A stretch of 5,967 nucleotides of DNA, from assembly GCA_964389805.1 (NCBI GenBank), contig CAYMFU010000256.1, positions 1-5,967 on the forward strand, read 5' to 3'. Shown here piece by piece: positions 1 to 5,967 of this stretch; positions within the stretch are counted from its first letter, which is position 1; every line of letters starts with the position of its first letter. The DNA is from JAGTVG01 sp964389805. GTDB taxonomy: Bacteria; Bacteroidota; Bacteroidia; Cytophagales; Cyclobacteriaceae. The translations under genes were made by a program, and so were the position numbers. The notes beneath the pieces are model-generated. The model saw only the letters and a list, made by a program, of their open reading frames with translations. It searched no databases and was not told where the DNA came from.

Positions 1-980
1 TCCGTTTTTCTATTAGGTATTGGATCAAATTTATCAAAGTAATCCTTCCTTCCTGTATTTAACACCCTTGCCAGGAGTTCATATTGCAAGGAATCATATC
101 CTTCGGGCTTTTGAAAATCCACTTTATTATCAGGATGATTACTGAGGCACATCCGGAAACAGTAGGCCTGCAGGCGATCATCTCCCTCTCCAAATACACC
201 CGGATCTTCCGCTGAGATCAGGGGTAGTAAACCACTTGATGGATCTCCCGGAATTACATAAGGACTGATGTCTGATTTAAAATGATGAGCGTGGTGCAGT
301 ACTCCTGTCTGTATGCCATTCCATTCTTCATCATATACACTGTTGGCTTCCCGGCCTACATGATAACTCACTCCGGAGGCAGCCATCAGGTCACCTTCAT
401 AGGTGGCATCGATGAACATCAGGCCTCTATAAGTTTTTCCACTTAAGGTTTTGAAACTAATGATCTTGCCATTCTCCACTTGTACCCCGTTCTCCCTGTC
501 CAGCCATTCATTCCGGTAAATTTCTATTTCAAATTCCATCACAAGGTCTTCAAAAACTTTTTCCGCTGCATGGGGTTCAAAGATCCACATGGTGCGTTCA
601 TCGCCATCAATTGCAGGGGTTCCCTGCCCACGGTTTCCATACTCTTCCTTTGATTGCCACTTCCAGTTCTCAGTCTTGTCATAGTGATTATATATTTGAT
701 GATAGAAGTCCCTGGCCAGACCCCCTATTACTTCTTTATTACCTGTGTCTGTCCAGCCCAATCCTCCGGCAGTTAATCCCCCCAGATGTTTATCAGGTGA
801 TACTACAATTACAGATTTACCCATTTTCTTAGCCTGAACAGCAGATATTACAGCAGCAGATGTTCCGCCATAGATGATGATATCTGCCGAGAATCTGTTA
901 TTGTATTGCTGATCCGGGTCAGTGCAATTTGTAAAAAAGTAAGTAATAGCCAGTAAAAATAATATAGTATGTGACCTCAT
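1..980 (-). CDS. FAD-dependent oxidoreductase, exported, 3' part missing (cut by window edge)
   Basis: Seen: from ATG at 980 the minus frame is open for 326 codons to base 3, with no stop, so the C-terminal part lies outside the window. Residues 1-18 are a hydrophobic export signal followed by Cys19; FTNC is a poor lipobox, so lipoprotein status is only possible. Residues 32-50 (ADIIIYGGTSAAVISAVQA) are the beta-alpha-beta nucleotide-binding start, then HLGGLTAGGLGWTDTGN (65-81), FEPHAAEKVFEDL (134-146), FIDATYEGDLMAASGVSY (189-206) and QAYCFRMCLS (271-280). Known: this motif order is that of the FAD_oxidored family (PF12831), often annotated 'xanthan lyase' without proof; members are usually about 550-700 residues, so about half is here. 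The third Gly of the dinucleotide motif is Ala43. Inferred: periplasmic or surface flavoenzyme oxidising a sugar or glycan-derived substrate; the true substrate is unknown. The leader AACAAATAATA before the ATG is A-rich, as usual in Bacteroidota. Confidence 0.9.
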   Translation of the reverse strand, partial: MRSHTILFLLAITYFFTNCTDPDQQYNNRFSADIIIYGGTSAAVISAVQAKKMGKSVIVVSPDKHLGGLTAGGLGWTDTGNKEVIGGLARDFYHQIYNHYDKTENWKWQSKEEYGNRGQGTPAIDGDERTMWIFEPHAAEKVFEDLVMEFEIEIYRNEWLDRENGVQVENGKIISFKTLSGKTYRGLMFIDATYEGDLMAASGVSYHVGREANSVYDEEWNGIQTGVLHHAHHFKSDISPYVIPGDPSSGLLPLISAEDPGVFGEGDDRLQAYCFRMCLSNHPDNKVDFQKPEGYDSLQYELLARVLNTGRKDYFDKFDPIPNRKT

Positions 981-1242
981 TATTATTTGTTTTAAAATCC
1001 AAAATTGAAGATAAAAAAAATGATGTCCATGGAAAACAATATATGATGATATATTAACTGATTTCTATTTAGAAATTCTAAAATAGGCGTTTATTTATCC
1101 TTTGAGGCACAAAATAGTCCATCTGAAATCTGTTATTCAATTGTATCTTCTTAAATTTAGAATCGAGATTATTTATTAAGGTCTGATTAAGCACAAACAA
1201 TTTATTGATTGAAATCCCGTTTTAAAACAAGGTTTCACGTAA
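981..1242. other. Divergent intergenic spacer, no gene
   Basis: This 262-base AT-rich stretch separates the divergent starts of the FAD oxidoreductase (minus) and the T9SS-sorted protein (plus), so both promoters should lie here. I find no convincing match to the Bacteroidota promoter (TTTG at -33, TAnnTTTG at -7) on either strand. It has an ATTTCTA/TAGAAAT inverted repeat at 1061-1076 and an ATATAT-GATG-ATATAT run near 1041-1054. A minus-strand 12-codon reading frame from the ATG at 1030 is too short and generic to call a gene. Confidence 0.5.
1061..1076. repeat. Inverted repeat ATTTCTA-TT-TAGAAAT
   Basis: Perfect 7-base arms separated by TT, 81 bases upstream of the oxidoreductase start. 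It could be an operator for the divergent promoters, but arms this AT-rich also arise by chance. There is no T-run beside it, so it is not a terminator. Confidence 0.3.
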
Positions 1243-2278
1243 GTGGTGATCAATAAAACGAAAACAGCTTTCATTCTTATTGTAATTGTAGCTTGTTCGC
1301 TACCCATAATTAAAAGTTCGGCAGCTACACTTACAAGCAACGGTACTAACGGAGGGGACTGGGATGTGGCCAGTTCCTGGGATGATACCAAATACGCCGG
1401 ACGATATGTCTGCGGGGGACACCCTTGTTATTCAATTTGGGGATACAATTACAATCGATGGGAATGAATCATTTAGCGGGGTAATTCAGATATATGGGGT
1501 ATTGATATTGGATAATGCAAGGCTTAGTATGTCTGATACAGCATCCGTTGTGCAGTTCGCTCCCGGTTCTGACATAATCGCACTTAATGAAGGTGAAAAT
1601 GAATATATCAGTATTGGAAATCCAAGTAACAAAATTACTTCCTCTGATATAAATGATTTAATCATTCCAAACCAATTGACAAACGGTAGTATCGATGACG
1701 GAGGATGTGCGGTAACCGGAGATTGCGATGATAATCCATTACCAATCAGAGTTATGTACTTCAGGGCTATTGAACAAAGTGTTACGATTAAACTGGAATG
1801 GGCCACTTCTTTTGAGGAGAATTTCGAGTATTTTACTCTAGAAAGGTCATCCGATGGAAGGATTTTTAACGATTTTGCTAAAATATATTCCAATACGATT
1901 TTATCTTCTTTGACCAAAATGTATGAATTCATTGACGAAATGCCATTCCCCGGCTTGTCTTATTATCGCTTAAAAGCCACTGATTTTGATGGTTCCAACG
2001 AGTATCATGGAGTGGTTAGTGCAAATCTGGAGAATATTGAACCTGATGTTTTAATCTACCCGAGTCCAACCATAAGGGACCAGATCACAGTATCATATAA
2101 CGGCATACAGGAATCAGCTTTCTGCATTCTAAATATCACTGGTAAAGTAATTGGAAATGGGATCCTCCTGCCTGGATTGAATGAAATCATAATTTCTCCA
2201 TCTATCCACAGTAGTGTTTATTTCATACAGGTCGAGGGATCAAGTTCACCTATAGTTAAAAAGTTTGTAATCAGGTAA
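1243..2278 (+). pseudogene. Secreted T9SS-sorted beta-rich protein, broken by a one-base frameshift
   Basis: Seen: two overlapping frames, 1243-1467 and 1364-2278, make one protein if one A is removed from the AAA at 1390-1392; the join gives 344 residues reading ...WDVASSWDDT/NTPDDMSAGDT.... Residues 1-27 are a Sec signal peptide (cut after SSA). About 28-160 is a beta-rich segment of the 'GGxWDxxSSWxxxxxPxxxDxVxI' type. About 166-260 is an FnIII-like module (LPIRVMYF, LEWATSFEENFEYFTLERSS, LSYYRLKATDFDG). About 268-344 is a type A T9SS sorting domain (IYPSPTIRDQITV ... SVYFIQVEG ... KKFVIR). Known: such domains carry proteins through the type IX system to the surface or medium. The downstream frame alone has no signal peptide and could not be exported. 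Start is uncertain: GTG at 1243 or 1246, since TAA at 1240 closes the frame upstream. Molecular function is unknown; structural or adhesive is a guess. A sequencing error instead of a real mutation cannot be excluded. Confidence 0.85.
1390..1392 (+). other. Frameshift site: one extra A in AAA
   Basis: Upstream frame reads GAT GAT ACC AAA TAC and soon departs from the family pattern; with one A fewer it reads GAT GAT ACC AAT ACG CCG GAC GAT ATG (DDTNTPDDM), which continues the domain without gap or overlap. A three-base A run is too short for typical programmed slippage, so a mutation or a base-calling error is the likely cause. Confidence 0.8.
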
Positions 2279-2311
2279 AATCACTCCTTCATAAAATTTA
2301 TTAAATCATCG

Positions 2312-2323
2312 CTTCATATGAAG
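2312..2323. repeat. Palindrome CTTCATATGAAG
   Basis: Perfect 12-base palindrome 34 bases past the stop of the T9SS-sorted protein, in the convergent spacer 2279-2406. No T-run follows, so it does not look like a rho-independent terminator. Function unknown; chance is possible. Confidence 0.3.
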
Positions 2324-2359
2324 AAATGCGTTTGCTTTGCATTAAAGATTATAGGTTCT

Positions 2360-2376
2360 ATCTTAATTATTAAGAT
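2360..2376. repeat. Inverted repeat ATCTTAA-TTA-TTAAGAT in convergent spacer
   Basis: Seven-base arms around a TTA loop, between the stops of the plus gene (2278) and the minus gene (2407). A second small hairpin, CAGATA-A-TATCTG, sits at 2390-2402, immediately past the minus-strand stop. Their place between convergent genes suits a bidirectional transcription end, but the stems are weak (one G-C pair in the first) and no U-tract follows on either strand, so the terminator reading is tentative. Confidence 0.3.
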
Positions 2377-2406
2377 TAACAAGGGATGTCAGATAATATC
2401 TGTGTT

Positions 2407-2982
2407 CTAGTGACCGATCGTTTTTCCGAATCCTTTACCTATCAGAATTCCAAAAGTCCAGGCGTCGTAGGTTTTATTCTTTCTTTCATAACTGACCTCA
2501 AAGGCTATTCCATAATTCTTCGGTAAGGTGAAGGTGGCTGCAGCGCCGGCCTTTATAATTGAAAAATTATGTGTTTTTTCGAATTCAATACCAGGCCCGG
2601 CAAAAAGGGCAAGATGGTTTACTGGTTCGTAAACAAAGACCGCAGATACAATAACTGGGTATTCCCGTTCTATTTCAGCATGCTCATCATGTTCAACAGC
2701 ATAAGATTGCATTTCAAACTCATTCATTAAAGCCACGCCATAGTTATGTTTGATCTTAAATTCATAGTTGAGGCCCCAGGAAGGAAATAAGACTACGCTA
2801 TTTTCCCCTTCTGCTGTCTTTGCGGCAGGAACGATGGTATTCCCCCATAATATAAATATATTATGTCTTTTGAAGGAATGATCAGTTGATTTTTTATGAT
2901 GCTCAGTGTCTTCCTGACCGTTTATATTAAATGAAATTCCCAAGGTGAGAATACAGATAAAAATCGGTTGAAAAATTTTCAT
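2407..2982 (-). CDS. Small outer-membrane beta-barrel-like protein, function unknown
   Basis: Seen: 191 residues from ATG at 2982 to TAG at 2407-2409. Residues 1-22 are a Sec signal peptide (MKIF... with a hydrophobic core, likely cut before QEDTEHHKK). The rest has no helix-forming hydrophobic span but alternates polar and non-polar residues in strands of about 8-11 residues with many Gly and aromatic residues: NIFILWGN, SVVLFPSWGLNYEF, YGVALMNEFEM, VIVSAVFVYEP, LALFAGPGIEFE, IIKAGAAATFTL, YGIAFEVSYERK and a final WTFGILIGKGFG. This is the pattern of a small, perhaps eight-stranded barrel. Two His/acid-rich stretches (EDTEHHKKSTDH at 24-35 and EHDEHAEIERE at 97-107) fall where exposed N-terminal and loop residues would be, and might bind metal. 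I do not recognise the family. It has its own upstream region and no same-strand partner in reach, so it is probably monocistronic. Confidence 0.8.
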   Translation of the reverse strand: MKIFQPIFICILTLGISFNINGQEDTEHHKKSTDHSFKRHNIFILWGNTIVPAAKTAEGENSVVLFPSWGLNYEFKIKHNYGVALMNEFEMQSYAVEHDEHAEIEREYPVIVSAVFVYEPVNHLALFAGPGIEFEKTHNFSIIKAGAAATFTLPKNYGIAFEVSYERKNKTYDAWTFGILIGKGFGKTIGH

Positions 2983-3077
2983 TATGGCGATATTTAAGAG
3001 GGAATATTCAGTGGCGAAATTATCTAATAAAAATTAATATATTTAGAATAGAGCGAAGTAATAAATGTTTTAAAAAT

Positions 3078-3091
3078 ATGATTTAAATCAA
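3078..3091. promoter_or_regulatory. Possible FNR/CRP-family operator, ATGATTTAAATCAA
   Basis: Matches nine of the ten fixed bases of the FNR-type consensus TTGAT-N4-ATCAA; the central 12 bases are a perfect palindrome. It sits about 96 bases upstream of the minus-strand barrel-like gene and about 275 bases upstream of the plus-strand gene. The same half-sites recur in inverted order at 3151-3163. With sequence this AT-rich, a one-mismatch match somewhere in the spacer by chance is not rare, and the regulator is not in the window. Confidence 0.25.
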
Positions 3092-3150
3092 TTAAATATT
3101 AATCTATATCACAATGATCCTTTGACCTCAGAAATTATAATACTGCTTGT

Positions 3151-3163
3151 AAATCAATGATTT
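3151..3163. repeat. Inverted repeat AAATCA-A-TGATTT
   Basis: Six-base arms around a single A, using the same half-sites as the palindrome at 3079-3090 but pointing the other way. It may be a second weak operator or chance in AT-rich DNA. Confidence 0.25.
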
Positions 3164-3364
3164 ATATTTGATGATTCAACCTCTTAGTAAAAAACCACTT
3201 TTTTCTTATGTTTATTTAGATCATTAGGCTAACTTGAATAAATAGAAATATCTGAAGAGTTTAATTGGTCGTGTAGGAAGACTCTATTGCATTTATTTTG
3301 TAATCAATTCGCTATTGTAAGAAGATGATATTAGAGGTTACCTAAAATAATACTTTACATTACC

Positions 3365-4459
3365 ATGAAAAATTCAATCAAAGCTTTGCCCTTAATCATT
3401 TTTCTGATTTTTTGTAATCGGATAAATTATGCCCAGGTCCATAATTTCGATTCATTGTATAAGAATAATGATTCATTTAAACAGTATGTTGAAACCACTC
3501 CGGACTTTAAAGATTTGTTTTTAGGTGATGAGCTCATGAATATTACTATCGCCTCTGATTTTAAGAACTTGGTAAAGACAAAGGGCAAGGAAGAATACCA
3601 GCCTGCTCTATTCCAGTATCAGATGAATGACACGATACTATTGACAAGAGATATTAAAATAAAGGCACGTGGATTAAGTAGGAAGAAAGTTTGTTTCTTC
3701 CCGCCAATACAACTCAATTTCCCTAAAAAAGAAGTTATTCTTCCTCAATTAAAGGTATTTGATAAAATAAAAATGGTACTGGAATGTGGGCGAGCTGAGG
3801 TATATCAGCAATTCCTTCTATCTGAGTTTATGGCTTATAAAATGTTAAATATTTTAACGGATTATAGTTACAGAGTGCGACTGATCCGGGTAACATATAT
3901 TGATATCAGTGGGAAATATGATACATCTACAAAATATGCGTTCATTATAGAGAATAAGAATCAGATGGCTGAAAGGCTAAATACTATAGCCCTTGACATT
4001 AAAAGTATTCGTGATCAATATATCGAAAAGACCACGCTTATTAACTCTTACCTGTTTCAATATTTAATCGGAAATACAGACTGGTCAGTTCCAGCCGCAC
4101 ACAATATGTTGCTTATAAAATCAAAAGATCCGGTAAAAACTGAACCTTATGTCGTACCCTTTGATTTTGACCTGGCCGGTATTGTTAATGCGAACTACGC
4201 AATTCCCAATTTAGAGGCAGACATAAGTAGTGTTCGAGAGCGATACTATATGGGGATATGCTTGCCAGAGGACCAGGTGAAAGCTGGATTGAAGGTATAT
4301 CTCGAACGAAAAGATGAGATATATGCACTTTATCAGAATTCAGATCTTCTTGACCAGAAAAATAAGAAAAATACAATACAGTATTTGGATGAATTTTATG
4401 AGATTGTAGAGGATGAAAACAAGTTCTCACGTAATATTCTTGAATCCTGTAAAAAGTAA
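3365..4459 (+). CDS. Exported CotH-like (atypical kinase fold) protein
   Basis: Seen: 364 residues, ATG at 3365, TAA at 4457-4459. Residues 1-23 are a signal peptide (core LPLIIFLIFC, likely cut at NYA/Q). A beta-rich N-terminal part includes IKIKARGLSRKKVCFFPPIQ (97-116), then LKVFDKIKMVLECG (129-142), a helix with Glu154 (LLSEFMAYKMLNILTDYSYRVR, 151-172), the block GNTDWSVPAAHN (236-247) and VVPFDFDLAGIVNANYA (263-279), and SVRERYYMG (289-297). Known: secreted Bacteroidota proteins with an ARG...C.FPP...K start and GNTDWS...HN...PFDFDxxG end form a conserved group, usually 'hypothetical', and the last two blocks resemble CotH protein kinases (PF08757). Inferred: Lys134/136 and Glu154 as a kinase-like ion pair, Asp239 and Asn247 as the catalytic loop, Asp267/Asp269 as the metal site. 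Kinase activity is unproved. It is convergent with the GH29 gene (10 bases between stops) and has lower GC than that neighbour. Confidence 0.8.
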   Translation: MKNSIKALPLIIFLIFCNRINYAQVHNFDSLYKNNDSFKQYVETTPDFKDLFLGDELMNITIASDFKNLVKTKGKEEYQPALFQYQMNDTILLTRDIKIKARGLSRKKVCFFPPIQLNFPKKEVILPQLKVFDKIKMVLECGRAEVYQQFLLSEFMAYKMLNILTDYSYRVRLIRVTYIDISGKYDTSTKYAFIIENKNQMAERLNTIALDIKSIRDQYIEKTTLINSYLFQYLIGNTDWSVPAAHNMLLIKSKDPVKTEPYVVPFDFDLAGIVNANYAIPNLEADISSVRERYYMGICLPEDQVKAGLKVYLERKDEIYALYQNSDLLDQKNKKNTIQYLDEFYEIVEDENKFSRNILESCKK

Positions 4460-4469
4460 TAGACGATTA

Positions 4470-5967
4470 CTATTTAATATGATATGCTGCGAAGCTCTTA
4501 ATTTGCGGAGTATCTATGGCCTCGTTTATTGTCAAACGAACCTTATTTGTTGTCACACTATCAAAAACACTGATGAATTTATGACCGATAACCGAGCCGT
4601 CACATAAAAGGACCCATCTGTTCTTAACCAGAGCTTCCACTTTAAAAGACCGAATTCGTTCTCCCTTCCTTATATCCTCTTGTAATACAATTTGAGAGAC
4701 GTCCATTAGAGATTTTAATTTAAGATCCATTTTGGTTTTAGTTCCTGATGTTGAGGCAAGAGGGATAGAAAATCTTCTTTCTATTTCAGCACCCCATTCC
4801 CGCAAACGTTTCACATCAGGTTCTGGCAAAAGTCCATCCGGGCCTGGTGTCAGACCTATAATGAGGGTTGAGTTGTGACCAACGGAACCATTGTACATTT
4901 CCATTAGATCCTCCAGCGGATAGATATGCTCTTCATCTCCCGGTTCCCAAAACCATTCATGCCTCCCATTATATCCCCGCAAGGGGGCATCCGACATCGC
5001 CGGCATCCAATACTTGCCATCCGGATCACCATGTTTGAGTATATAATATCTATCCTGTTCTGTGTCCCCCGCATGCGAATAGTGGTAAGGAAAGGAGGCA
5101 TAACAAGGATATGGGACTATCCCGCTTTCTGATCCTCCCCAGCGTGCTTCAGCGTATTGCTTATTGTGGTAAAAAAGGCAATTGGGCTGGTATCTCCTTA
5201 CAATTGGAAGAACATCCGGTGCTCCATTGTCTGGATGGTCCGCACCACCATCGAACCAGATCTCAAACAATTCCCCGTAGTTGGTGCAGATCTCTTTTAC
5301 CATACCTTCGACCATTTCATTATAGTGCTTTTGGCGGTTAAGTTTAAAATCGCCGGTCCCGTTCACTTGAAAATTATGTACACCATAAAATGAGTTCCAT
5401 CGGATCCCAAGGTATATCCCAGGTTTGATTCCATATTTCCGGCATGATTCAACGAAATCACGTACCACATCCCCTTTTCCATCTTTATATCTCAGGGCTT
5501 TCATGCAATACGGATTCACTTCTGATTGATAAAGTGCAAATCCCGTCTCATGTGTTGCGGTGAGTATCGCGAATTTAAAACCGGCATCTTTGATGACTTT
5601 AATCCATTGATCGGTATCAAGGTTCTGCGGATTGAAGATCTGGTAATCATCAACGGGTTCTATCCGATTATCAGCCTGCCTGTATTTAATCTTATCGAAA
5701 ACATGAAGATCATAACTTATAAGAGCTCCTATCTCAGCCTGCTGCCAGGCGAGTTGATTCTTGTTCGGGAGGGGGTACTTAGGATTTTTAATCGGGATAA
5801 AAATATTATACGATTCATTCCCTTTCCTGGCTGCAAGAGATAAAACACGTGGTTCCCCATCTTCATAGAAAATAAAGGGACGCTCCAGCCGGTCTGCTAC
5901 GTGATATGTGCCATCTTCCAGTCTGACTTTTTTAGGCATCATCCAGTAATCAGCTGCCTTCTCCCAT
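4470..5967 (-). CDS. GH29 alpha-L-fucosidase-like enzyme with fused upstream domain, 5' end missing
   Basis: Seen: from TAG at 4470-4472 the frame is open to the right edge. An ATG at 5942 is possible (490 residues), but the frame continues upstream as WEKAADYW, and residues 1-50 (counted from that ATG; DGTYHVADRLERPFIFYEDG, VLSLAA, SYNIFIPIK) look like the last blade of a GH43/GH117-like beta-propeller, so the real start is outside. Residues about 62-390 form the GH29 barrel: QLAWQQAEIGALISYD, FNPQNLDTDQWIKVIKDAGF, GKGDVVRDFVESCRKYGIKPGIYL, FEIWFDGG with nucleophile Asp231, and RWGGSESG with Glu272 where GH29-B enzymes keep the acid/base (GNExG). SVGHNSTLIIGLTPGPDGLL (353-372) closes the barrel. 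About 405-490 is a beta-sandwich (QIVLQEDIRKGERI, VTTNKVRLTI) usual after GH29-B. Oddity: the AKHHDGF fucose-pocket motif reads ATHETGF (129-135). Inferred: retaining exo-glycosidase on fucosylated or related glycans; specificity uncertain. Confidence 0.88.
   Translation of the reverse strand, partial: WEKAADYWMMPKKVRLEDGTYHVADRLERPFIFYEDGEPRVLSLAARKGNESYNIFIPIKNPKYPLPNKNQLAWQQAEIGALISYDLHVFDKIKYRQADNRIEPVDDYQIFNPQNLDTDQWIKVIKDAGFKFAILTATHETGFALYQSEVNPYCMKALRYKDGKGDVVRDFVESCRKYGIKPGIYLGIRWNSFYGVHNFQVNGTGDFKLNRQKHYNEMVEGMVKEICTNYGELFEIWFDGGADHPDNGAPDVLPIVRRYQPNCLFYHNKQYAEARWGGSESGIVPYPCYASFPYHYSHAGDTEQDRYYILKHGDPDGKYWMPAMSDAPLRGYNGRHEWFWEPGDEEHIYPLEDLMEMYNGSVGHNSTLIIGLTPGPDGLLPEPDVKRLREWGAEIERRFSIPLASTSGTKTKMDLKLKSLMDVSQIVLQEDIRKGERIRSFKVEALVKNRWVLLCDGSVIGHKFISVFDSVTTNKVRLTINEAIDTPQIKSFAAYHIK

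Larger units (their letters stand above)
2983..3364. other. Long AT-rich divergent spacer, no gene
   Basis: These 382 bases lie between the divergent starts of the barrel-like protein (minus, 2982) and the CotH-like protein (plus, 3365). No reading frame of useful length or recognisable protein remnant is present. It holds palindromes TGATTTAAATCA (3079-3090) and AAATCA-A-TGATTT (3151-3163), and a CTATTG pair (3284 and 3312 region). On the minus strand TAATTTCG about 40 bases before the barrel-like gene has one mismatch to the Bacteroidota -7 box TAnnTTTG; on the plus strand TTATTTTG (3293-3300) has one mismatch. Neither has a clear TTTG at -33, so promoters are not called. Confidence 0.5.

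Noticed and set aside
611..832. 73-codon plus-strand frame opposite the FAD oxidoreductase
   Set aside because: Antisense to conserved FAD-binding sequence; low-complexity product without features.
992..1030. Minus-strand 12-codon upstream reading frame (ATG at 1030) before the oxidoreductase
   Set aside because: Its Phe/Ile-rich product simply follows from the T-run; nothing suggests a leader peptide or attenuator.
1387..1395. Programmed ribosomal frameshift at ACC AAA TAC
   Set aside because: No slippery heptamer, only three A's, no clear downstream stem, and no precedent for T9SS cargo; mutation or base error is simpler.
1486..1932. 148-codon minus-strand frame within the T9SS-sorted gene
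   Set aside because: It lies antisense to the FnIII-like and beta-rich segments that are clearly coding on the plus strand, and its product shows no recognisable motif.
1364..2278. Treating the 304-codon frame from ATG 1364 as a complete gene
   Set aside because: Its first nine residues (MWPVPGMIP) are the out-of-frame reading of WDVASSWDDT; it lacks a signal peptide although it ends in a T9SS sorting domain, which needs Sec export first.
2360..2402. Bidirectional rho-independent terminator between convergent genes
   Set aside because: Stems are short and almost all A-T and no U-tract follows on either strand; kept only as inverted repeats.
3291..3300. Plus-strand promoter -7 box for the CotH-like gene (TTATTTTG)
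   Set aside because: One mismatch to TAnnTTTG and no TTTG at the right spacing upstream; such matches are common in AT-rich DNA.
5526..5843. 105-codon plus-strand frame opposite the GH29 gene
   Set aside because: It is the antisense shadow of a well-conserved enzyme, with no domain or signal of its own.

Overview
The window reads as a chromosomal segment of a Bacteroidota (Bacteroidetes) bacterium, most likely a free-living glycan degrader of the Cytophagia/Marinilabiliales kind. Three things point there: a protein ending in a type IX secretion (T9SS, por secretion system) C-terminal sorting domain preceded by the typical 'LPIxxxxF...W.TSxEEN..YFTLERSSDG...YYRLKATDFDG' module; AT-rich intergenic DNA with A-rich leaders instead of Shine-Dalgarno sequences; and secreted proteins with Bacteroidota-style signal peptides ending before Q. 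Genus cannot be named from the sequence.

Layout, left to right. (1) 1-980, minus strand: 5' 326 codons of a secreted or lipid-anchored FAD-dependent oxidoreductase (PF12831 type, often labelled 'xanthan lyase'); the gene runs off the left edge. (2) 981-1242: AT-rich divergent spacer with a short inverted repeat. (3) 1243-2278, plus strand: a secreted T9SS-sorted beta-rich protein broken by one extra A in the AAA at 1390-1392; removing it gives one continuous 344-residue protein. (4) 2279-2406: convergent spacer with small palindromes. (5) 2407-2982, minus: a 191-residue signal-peptide protein that looks like a small outer-membrane beta-barrel. (6) 2983-3364: a 382-base AT-rich divergent spacer with no gene, holding an FNR/CRP-like palindrome. 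(7) 3365-4459, plus: a 364-residue exported protein that resembles the CotH-type kinase fold group. (8) 4470-5967, minus: a GH29 alpha-L-fucosidase-like enzyme (subgroup B-like) whose reading frame stays open to the right edge; the first 60 or so visible residues look like the end of a different glycosidase-like beta-propeller domain, so the complete gene is probably a multidomain fusion.

How the genes fit together: the two outermost minus-strand genes (FAD oxidoreductase and GH29 enzyme) are of types common in carbohydrate-degradation loci of marine and soil Bacteroidota, and their base composition looks richer in GC (about 45% in lines I counted) than the CotH-like gene (about 32-38%). The three middle genes are envelope or secreted proteins in alternating orientations, each probably its own transcription unit, so no operon is visible. 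I see no tRNA, rRNA, CRISPR array, insertion sequence or attachment site. The best candidates for something new are the GH29 fusion with its altered fucose-pocket motif and, less strongly, the exported CotH-like protein.
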